The position numbers and the translations under genes were made by a program. Under the pieces are notes generated by a model. It searched no databases. It had not been told where the DNA came from and saw nothing but the letters and a program-made list of their open reading frames with translations. Of a stretch of DNA of 64,000 nucleotides, positions 56,406 to 64,000 are shown piece by piece (the stretch's first letter is position 1; each line of letters begins with the position of its first letter). The stretch comes from Falciphora oryzae. Lineage: Eukaryota; Ascomycota; Sordariomycetes; Magnaporthales; Magnaporthaceae. The stretch is taken from assembly GCA_000733355.1 (NCBI GenBank), contig JNVV01000019.1, positions 167,047 through 231,046 on the forward strand, read 5' to 3'.

Positions 56406-59400
56406 ATGGCAAGCCGACCGCCAGGCGCTCAGAATGGCGGCGAGAACGGCCAGACGCCGCCCGGCGCCGCAGACACGGTCCCCCAATTCACGCGCCCTTT
56501 CACTCTCTACGAAGCGCTGCCGTTCTCGCCATTCACGTCCGTCATTCCTTTTCAGCCAGGTGCGTCTGCAGTCCCACTTCCTCCTCACCGCCATCAACCC
56601 GCTCTCTTCCGCTTCGTGCCTCTCGTCTTTCCTGCGTGAAGCGCCACGTTCTGACCCCGCCCCCCACAAACAGGCGTCATCCCAAATCCGACCTTGGGCT
56701 CTGGCTTCCCGGCCTCTGACCTCCCACAGCAGGTCCCGCGTCAGGACTTTGATACACTCACTAGCGAGGCTGCTCAGCAAACGCCATCGAGGCGACTCAA
56801 CCATGCGATAGATCAGGTCCAGCATCTGCTGAGCCCCAACAATGTCAACTCGCTGTAAGTTCCCCTCTTGGCACACGCTCCGCCGGCGACGCTTGCTAAC
56901 ACCTGCGCCTGCGCCAGCACCTTTCGCAAGGGCCCGAAAATGAACGCGGGCGCAAACGCGCCCCCAGCTAAGAGTCTGGCTTCAGGGCTTTCGCCGTTTG
57001 CCAAGATGGTCTTCGAGCGATCCAACGTCTCATTCAGATATCCTACTCCCGACTCCTCTGTGCCGCAGGATATCAACGGAGCTGCGCCCCCGACGCCTGT
57101 CCTTAAGAAGAAGCGAAAGTCACTTGTCCCCGCCAAGGCAGAATCTCCGGCCAAAAAGAGCCATGCGGCAGTGCTGAACAAGCAGGCGAATACACACAAC
57201 TCCAAGATCGAGATCTCGATTCCTCTTCAGCCACCAACAGCCAGACCCAGCGGTCCCTCCATCCCGACGCCAGAGGAGGCCAGCGCGCCTCTGGAGTCTT
57301 TGCCCTCGCCCAGCGAGGCGTTTCTGCCATGCCCGACTTCGACTCAGCAAGTCACGTCGCCACGGGAGACACCCCAGAGAGGCTCTCCACCGGCCCCTCC
57401 ACAGCAAAGCGATGACCAAAAGATGCCTGACCAGCGCCCTCAGGACGCTGTCCCGCCGTCGGCTTCACAAGAGGCTCGAATGGAAATCCAAATCAACCTT
57501 CCGACATTCGTGGCCGATGCGGATAAGTACCGCGACTACAAGAACCTTGTGGACCCCCCGGCAGATCTTTCGAGACCGAGGCAGCAAAACGCGTACGATG
57601 AGCCAGAGGAGTATGGTATGGATCTGGACCGAAGTCAGAAGTCAGACGCAGCATTCCAGGACGTGCGTCGGCACTTTTCAGACATCTTCGTAGCCGAGAC
57701 GAACTTGAGCACTCAGTCAGCAGTTTCACAGTTGGTAACTGCCACCAACGAGGATGTGCCGACCATAACTTCGGCTGGCCAGCAGCGAACCTACCAACTC
57801 ATCGATAAGGCTATTGACCTACGCTGCTTTGAGGACATACCGCTGGAGGATCTTCTACACATCCAGCGACTGAGCGAGGGTGCTTTGCAGTATGCCGAGG
57901 GGCTTGAGGCCAAGCTCGACGGTGACTGGGGTGAAGTTGAGGTCTTCACTTGGGCCTCACAGCTTCCAATTCTGGACAATGGCTTGAGGGCAGCGAGGAC
58001 ATCTCTGAAGATCATGGCAGGGGGCCGGGACGACAAACAGCTGTACTCCGAGGACACGATCCAGCTGGCGGTCAACCTTTTCAAAAACGTGATGGATGGA
58101 ATCGCTGTGCCCATCACGGAGCTCCGACAGTCACAGAAACTCTTCAGCCTCCTGGCTGGCCATAAAAAGTCCATTCTCATGGTATTTACGAGCTGTCAAC
58201 GACTTTACACGCTCATGGCCTCGCTCATTCGGGCTATCGACCTCTCCGAGACGGTGGTCAACACCCTCGAATTTTTGTCCACACGCCTAGTCTTTGTCGA
58301 AAATGCCCCAAGCGAACGAGAGTCTCTCCTAGGAACTCAGAAGTTCGACGGACTGAGGCTCGTTGCGATGGACATGCTGTCTCAAATCTTCGTTCTCAAT
58401 CCGTCTCAGAGACAGGGCATCTTCGACGACATGCTTACATCGCTAGAGAAGCTTCCGGTGGGAAAGCAGAGTGCGAGGCAGTTCAAGCTTGTCGACGGAA
58501 GATGTGTACAGACTGTGTCCGCCCTTATATTGCGGCTGGTGCAGGCAAGTGCGGGGCAAGTCGGTGGGTCTTCGATGAAGCGGGCTAGCCGTCATGTGGC
58601 CTCAGTCAGAGAGGCCGACGGCGACGATGAGGATGAAGAAGATGGGAGCGCTGGTACCGGTGGCTCTTCACGGAGGCGAACTGGAGCCGTCGTTGCCTCA
58701 ACGATCAGGAGCGAAGCAGAGGCTGCTGATGAGCACGAGACGGCGATGCGCGAGCTCAAGGAAACCGAATCTTCACTTGTCGACACTGCATTCAACAACG
58801 CCCTCTACGTCATGAAGTTCATTGTCAGTCGCGCCCTGAATTCGACCAAATCCGGCGACTCCCCTTACAGGAACCTGCTCGACCTATTTGTCGAGGACTT
58901 CATCACGTGCCTCGAATCGCCAGACTGGCCTGCCGCAGAGCTTCTGCTGAATGTCGTTAGTCGACTGATGCGGCAGCAGGTGGACGGCGAGCGTACGTCT
59001 GCCCCGGCCAAGAACATGGCATTGGAGATTCTTGGCTCGATATGTGCCGCCATCTCCAAGCTGAGATCACAGGTTAGGAAGACTGGGAGCCTGCTTAGCA
59101 CGGTCGAGTCAGACCCCCTTAGCCTGTTCCTCTCAGATCTAGCAGCCGCATCCTTGAAGCAGAGGGTGAATCCGGAGCAGATCGTCGACTGGTCAGGGCC
59201 GTTCCGGGCCGTGCTGGAGCATCTCGGGACGAGGCTCCGGGAAGACCCGCACCTGACCAGCGCTATTTCATTCCTTTCTGCCTACTGGGCGACCGTGGTC
59301 ACAGCGACACACGCTGCGTTCCAGGACACGGACGGTACGCCGGCGGCCCTCGCCGAGCGAGATCGGGAGTTTGGAAGACTGGCCTACCGACTGCACATGG

Positions 59401-62270
59401 TGATCCAGGACCGCAAGTGGATTTCAACGCAGTACGAGTTCAGAGAAGTGTCACCAATCCAGGCGAGGGCTTCCTACGCCATCATACTGGACCAGTCGCA
59501 ACTCGGCAAATCCTTTAATCCTATCCTGAATATTCTGATCAGCTCCATGTCTAGCGACCAGGCCACGGTGCGCAGCAAGAGTCTGAAGAGCATCAACCAG
59601 GTGATCGACACGGACCCTTCTATACTGGATGGCGAATCATCCGTTGTGTCGCTCATCAAGCAGTGCCTTACCGATAGCTCCCCCCAGGTGCGCGATTCGG
59701 CTCTGGGTCTTGTTGGCAGATGCATCACGCTCCGGCCCGCCTTGGAGATGACGATGGCAATGCCCATCATCGATAGGTTCCTGGACATGGGTGTTGGCGT
59801 TAGGAAGCGGGCAATGAAGCTCACCAAGGATATTTACGTGAGACAGTCGGACCGTGAGCTGCGCAGCTGCATTTCTCAAGGCCTCCTTCATAGGGTAGCG
59901 GCGGATCCTGATGAAGGAGTCAAGGAGCTCGCGCGCCAGATGATCGAGGAGATATGGATCTTCCCCTTCTACCATGCTGAAACGTCGGCGGCGGACAAGA
60001 AGTCCCTTGCGGACCATATCGACCTCATGGTACATACGGTGAAGCAGGGGCTCAACGTCGCCATGTGGCTGGAGAAGGTTTTGCAGTCTGTTCTCTCGCC
60101 CACCTCTAAGACGGCTCGCCAGAACTTCGAGGCCTGCCGCACGCTCGTGGCAGGCATGTTCGACCTTGTGCCAGCAGACGGTCCCGAGGGCAGCGACTCA
60201 TCCTCGCTTTCAAGCAAGGATGTGCTGCAGGTGCTGCAAGTCTTCGCCAAGGCCGATCCAAAGCTCTTCGACTTTGAGCAGATTAGACTTCTCCGCCCAC
60301 ACGTCCTGAACATAACGGGGAACATGACGGCGGAGGAGATAGTCGTGACCCGGGCCGCGGTCGTTATATACCGCCGGGTGCTTCCTGAGCTGTCGGGTCA
60401 GCACCATCATCAATTCCTTGCGGGTATCTGCAAGGTTGTGATGCCTGCCGTCTCAAAGATCTATACTAGGCCTGGTCTCCTCGACGACGTCATTGCCTGC
60501 CTCTGGATCATCTGCGGCATAACGGGCGAGGAGCTGAAGCTGGCGACGCTGGCGGCTTCGGCCCTGGCCGGAGCGGCTAACGCCCAGAAAGGAGGCGCGC
60601 TGGATGCTAAGAAGATACTGGCATATTGTCCCATTATTGGGCATCTGGGAAAGCACTGCGATCTCGACAAGTGGGCCGACATTTTCAAGCAGCGTCTCCC
60701 GACTTGGAAGGGAAAATCGACGTCTCAGCTGATGGTGGATACGATGTTGCCCCTTGCACGGGCGGACAAGCCCATGGTCATTCGCAAGTCTGCACTGGAG
60801 GCTATCGGCCTCGTCTGCCAGTCCCATCCTCGAAACTACGTGAGCCCTAGCGTCTACAAGATGTTCCAGGACGTTTTCGATAAGCAGGACATCAGCCTTG
60901 AGAGCATCGTTTTGAGATCCTTCAAGGAGTTTCTTACCACGGAGGAGAGGCGCTCAGACCAAGCGTCCCAGGCCGCAGCCCTCAACGGAGCCGGCGCTGG
61001 GGCCGAGGGTGGAGTTAGCAAGAAGGAGCTGACGGTCATGGGCGGAACTAATTACGACGACGTGGCCAGCGCAACCACGCAGCGATTCCTCACCCAGCTT
61101 ACTCGAATAGCGCTGGCTACCATGGACGGGCACGCACTGCTCGCCGCCGAGGTGCTAGGAAGCATCAACCGACAAGGTCTGGTTCACCCCAAAGAGACAG
61201 GTGTAACCATGATGACGCTGGAAACGTGTCCTAGGAAAGACATAAGCGAACTTGCATTCCGGGAGCACAAGTTGCTTCACGAGAAGCACGAGTCCGTCCT
61301 CGAGCGCGAATACGCAAGAACCCTACAGTCCATCTTCCAATATCATCGTGACGTCGTCGGCGATGCCCGCGGCGCCATTCGCGACGACAGGAGCGAAACC
61401 TTTATATCCAAGCTCAACAATATGATGGAGCATCTGAAGATCAGCAAATCCAAGAATCGACAGGGCTTCCTGCGCAAAGTGTGCAGCTTGATCGACTTTG
61501 ACCCGGTCAAGCTCGATGTCTCGCAGCAGCCTCTTCCGATGCACCTCATGTTTGCCCGCTTTCTTCTGGAGAATATGGCATACTTCGAGTACATCACGGT
61601 CGGAGAGCTCCAACTAGCAGTATCGACTCTCGAGAGGCTTGTTACTAGCACCGGAGCCAACATTGCACACGCCATCGAGTCGGAAGTCTTCCGGGTCCGG
61701 CTCGGGGGAGAGGGTCAAGAGCAGCAGCAGTCGTTCTTTGCGCCCCAGGTCGACCCTGTTCGTCTGAGGAAACTGACGGCAGGGTCCATGATACTGTCGG
61801 CGGCCTGGGAAGTACGGACGTATTTGCGCCGCCTCTACGGTCTCAAGGCTGAACGTCGGTCCGCCGAAGGCAAGAACAAAGTGGCGGCGAAAGACCTCAG
61901 CAAGACGCCTGTCAAGGTTCAGAATGTCACTGGGGACAAGCTGTGGGAGGACCTCGAGGCTCTCATGTCGTCGCTGTCGTCAGACGAGCAGATGATGACG
62001 CAATGCCGCGCCTTCGTGGATCTGCTGAACATCGATAAGGAGTTCAAGGTGGCCGACGAGGATGGCGACGACGGCGAAGGCCCCTCGACCCCTAGTGCGG
62101 ATGAGGATGACGAGGCGCCTGACAGCGCCACGAGAGGCCGCAAGCGGAAGGCGAGCCACACCCCCGGAGGAGGAGGGCGCAAGAAGCGTCCTCGCTCGAC
62201 GTCGCAGCCTAGAAAGCGCGGACGCCCGAGAAAGAACCCTTTGCCCGATTCGAATCACGGCGACTGGTAG
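56406..62270 (+). CDS. SCC2: Cohesin loader Scc2/Mis4 (Nipped-B/NIPBL)
   Basis: Nuclear HEAT-repeat protein that, with Scc4, loads cohesin on chromosomes. Exons are 56406-56559, 56674-56854 and 56918-62270, giving about 1895 aa. Exons 1-2 encode the N-terminal Scc4-binding region (YEALPFSPFTSVIPFQPG ... DQVQHLLSPNNVNS). A Pro/Ser-rich linker follows. HEAT repeats span roughly 300-1650, including SSPQVRDSALGLVGRCITL and KPMVIRKSALEAIGLVCQSH. The conserved C-terminal part includes LPMHLMFARFLLENMAYFEY. The tail is acidic and then strongly basic, with an AT-hook-like RKRGRPRKNP. The start at 56406 is the first ATG giving the conserved N terminus; the frame stays open further upstream, probably by chance. 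Confidence 0.94.
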
Positions 62271-63209
62271 CTGCCTTGTCGCGCAACTAGAGTGACGCCG
62301 CTTCAGCATTCGCCCGCCGCCACCACTCATAACAAGCCGCTTGGAATCGCTTCTTGGCACATATTCTCTTTCTTTTGTTCTTATTTATTACTATTTGTTT
62401 TACTGGGAATGGAGGCGCCGACAACGGACGTCTCTGCTTTCTTGCACGTCAAATCTTTTACCGCGGCATCTCACTTTGACATGATGGGCATGGCACTGGA
62501 GTGGCTATACTTAGCTTCTTTTTTTGATTTTGGCGGGCGTTTAAGGCATATTCTGTTTTCGGAGTTGAGCGGAGATACCATACATCGGTAATCACGAAAA
62601 AACATGGCGAATGGGCGAAACATGTGATTTTGCACTGGCTTGCAGCTAGCGGCGAGAGGATACCGGCTGGTGTTTGCGGTTGCACGCATCAACAGAGTCA
62701 CCTATGAACACAATATATTTTTGCTCTGGCACGCCTGTATTTACTTTGCTCAAAAAGAGCGCCTTTCGAAAAAGATACCTCACTACCTCGAAATACCATT
62801 CCCGGCTTCTGTCAAGTTGGGATTTCATGTCATTGGTGGCACACACACACGATTCACCTTGAGAGCAAAGGAGCATGCGTGTGACGATGGAACACCTTTC
62901 AAGTTGGAACCGGTCGTGTCTGCGCGGTGGACTTGTATCGAACACCGACGCTCCCAATGCCTGATATTTGGCTACTAACAGGAACAAAGACAAAGTAAAG
63001 ATGCCCTATGCTAACCAGATATGCTAAACAGAAGTTCTCAGTAGTGGTGAGAAGGGGAGGAACATTGAGGAATACGAGGCAAAGGGAACAAACTAAGTAC
63101 GAGATAAAAAGTCGCCGTTGCCAAACCCAAAGGTAGGTATGTGTGAAGTCGAGGGAACCCGGGAGGAGCCGGGTGAGTGAGGTCGGTCTGCCGCCTCTCC
63201 CTATCCAGG
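62271..63209. other. Intergenic between convergent SCC2 and the right-edge gene
   Basis: 939 bp of 3' flanking DNA on both sides; no gene or repeat recognised. Confidence 0.6.
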
Positions 63210-64000
63210 CTACTTTGCGCTCCCGTCGCCCTGGGCCTTGTTTCCTCCACCTCCTCCAGCCGCCGGAGCCACGGACGGCGCGGCTTCACCGGCGTTGCTG
63301 CTCGCACCTGCGGATGAAGAATGGCCGCCACCCCGCGGGGACTTGGTGGCGCCTTTGCCCACAATCTTCTCGGTCCAGTTCCAGCTGCTGCTATTATTAT
63401 TACTGCCGCCGGCACCGGCGGAGGGGCCGGCAGTAGCGCTGGAGGAGGACCCGGAGCCGGCACCCTTCCTCCGCAGCCACGAGTGGTGGCCGGCGTGGGA
63501 TGTCGATTGGGGCGAGGCGTAGCCCTCGTCGTCGCTGTCGTCGCCGCTGTCGTCCCAGTCGCGCTCGCTCCAGGTCATGGAGTCGAGGCGGTCGTAGTTG
63601 GGGCGGCCGCTGCTGTTGGTGGTGCCGCTGCGGGGCGTCGACGGCCCGTCGCTCGCGCGGCCGGGGCTGTGCCTGTCGCCGCCGGTGCTGCCCATGGTTC
63701 CGGAGGTCGAGGACCGTCGCTGCGGCGGCGTTGACGGCAAGTCGGTGAGTTTATCGGTGGCTTCACGCGCTTCGCTGGCCGTGCGGTTCAGCGAGGTCTT
63801 CCGGCCGGGGGTTCTGAAGGGTCGGAAGTCGTGATTGCGACGTCCTTTCTCCTCGGATCTCCTGGTTGTGGTCTTCCTCTCGGGCTCTTGGGTTTTGGTC
63901 TCCTTTCCTTGTTCGTCTGGACCGAGGCCCAGGCCTACGGCTCGCTCGCGGCTGGGCTCAGCGCTGTCCGGGGTGCGGGCCGCGGCCGAGTCGCTGAAAT
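63210..64000 (-). CDS. C-terminal part of an unidentified low-complexity protein (cut by window edge)
   Basis: The frame is open from the right edge to a stop at 63210, so at least 263 codons; the N terminus lies outside. The visible part is rich in Ser, Gly, Pro, Arg and Thr. It contains basic Ser/Thr stretches (FRTPGRKTSLNRTASEAREA), an acidic patch (SERDWDDSGDDSDDEGYASP), one aromatic segment (SSWNWTEKIVGKGATK) and a Gly/Ala-rich tail. No domain is recognised. TP/SP sites suggest a phosphorylated, disordered tail (inference). An intron inside this part is not needed, but one nearer the edge cannot be excluded. Confidence 0.6.
   Translation of the reverse strand, partial: FSDSAAARTPDSAEPSRERAVGLGLGPDEQGKETKTQEPERKTTTRRSEEKGRRNHDFRPFRTPGRKTSLNRTASEAREATDKLTDLPSTPPQRRSSTSGTMGSTGGDRHSPGRASDGPSTPRSGTTNSSGRPNYDRLDSMTWSERDWDDSGDDSDDEGYASPQSTSHAGHHSWLRRKGAGSGSSSSATAGPSAGAGGSNNNSSSWNWTEKIVGKGATKSPRGGGHSSSAGASSNAGEAAPSVAPAAGGGGGNKAQGDGSAK

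Noticed and set aside
1..64000. CRISPR arrays, operons, ribosome binding sites, integrases
   Set aside because: The window is eukaryotic nuclear DNA; no direct-repeat/spacer array or prokaryotic mobile element was seen.

Overview
This is a eukaryotic nuclear window from a filamentous ascomycete, most likely a Sordariomycete. The evidence is compact genes with short GT-AG introns (about 50-140 bp) carrying CTAAC/CTGAC branch sites, GC-rich coding DNA, long A/T homopolymers confined to non-coding DNA, and fungal gene content: a Hos3-type deacetylase, a 2EXR protein, a GPI-anchored Cys-rich surface protein, and a carnitine acetyltransferase ending in AKL. I find 18 protein genes, 17 complete and one cut by the right edge. 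Exon borders were placed by eye from splice signals, reading frame and family conservation. No tRNA, rRNA, CRISPR or intact transposon was recognised.

Layout. 1-6058: no recognisable gene. 6059-15290: divergent pair VIP1 (inositol pyrophosphate synthase, minus) and UTP21 (SSU processome, plus). 16244-21930: three plus-strand genes, an APC amino-acid permease, an intronless acetamidase/formamidase and histidinol-phosphatase HIS2. 22733-26339: HOS3 deacetylase (minus), converging on HIS2. 27733-30631: a GPI-anchored protein with a duplicated cysteine module (plus), converging on the catalytic subunit of queuine tRNA-ribosyltransferase (minus). 30632-32683: gene-poor. 32684-33439: 2EXR protein.

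34327-37359: convergent mitochondrial flavoproteins ARH1 (adrenodoxin reductase) and ETFA. 37990-40321: SWIRM/SANT remodeller subunit, divergent from ETFA. 42310-44771: carnitine acetyltransferase with a candidate mitochondrial leader and a peroxisomal C terminus. 45658-47541: cyclase-associated protein (minus). 48746-50350: cytochrome b2-like L-lactate dehydrogenase, without a leader and ending in AKL. 51771-52918: unusual Rab GTPase. 53974-55044: deoxyhypusine hydroxylase, converging on RPA12 (55300-55839, minus), which is divergent from cohesin loader SCC2 (56406-62270). 63210-64000: C-terminal part of a disordered protein (minus).

Functional threads. Most genes are housekeeping: ribosome and translation (UTP21, RPA12, DOHH, TGT), chromatin (HOS3, RSC8-like, SCC2) and signalling or cytoskeleton (VIP1, CAP, Rab). 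A metabolic thread joins ETFA, ARH1, carnitine acetyltransferase and the AKL-tailed lactate dehydrogenase: acyl and C2/C3 carbon oxidation shared between mitochondria and peroxisomes. No coherent new multi-gene system was found. The strongest leads are the 5' structure of the carnitine acetyltransferase gene, the predicted peroxisomal cytochrome b2, the duplicated-module surface protein and the Rab with a TKAD G4 box and a 60-residue insert.
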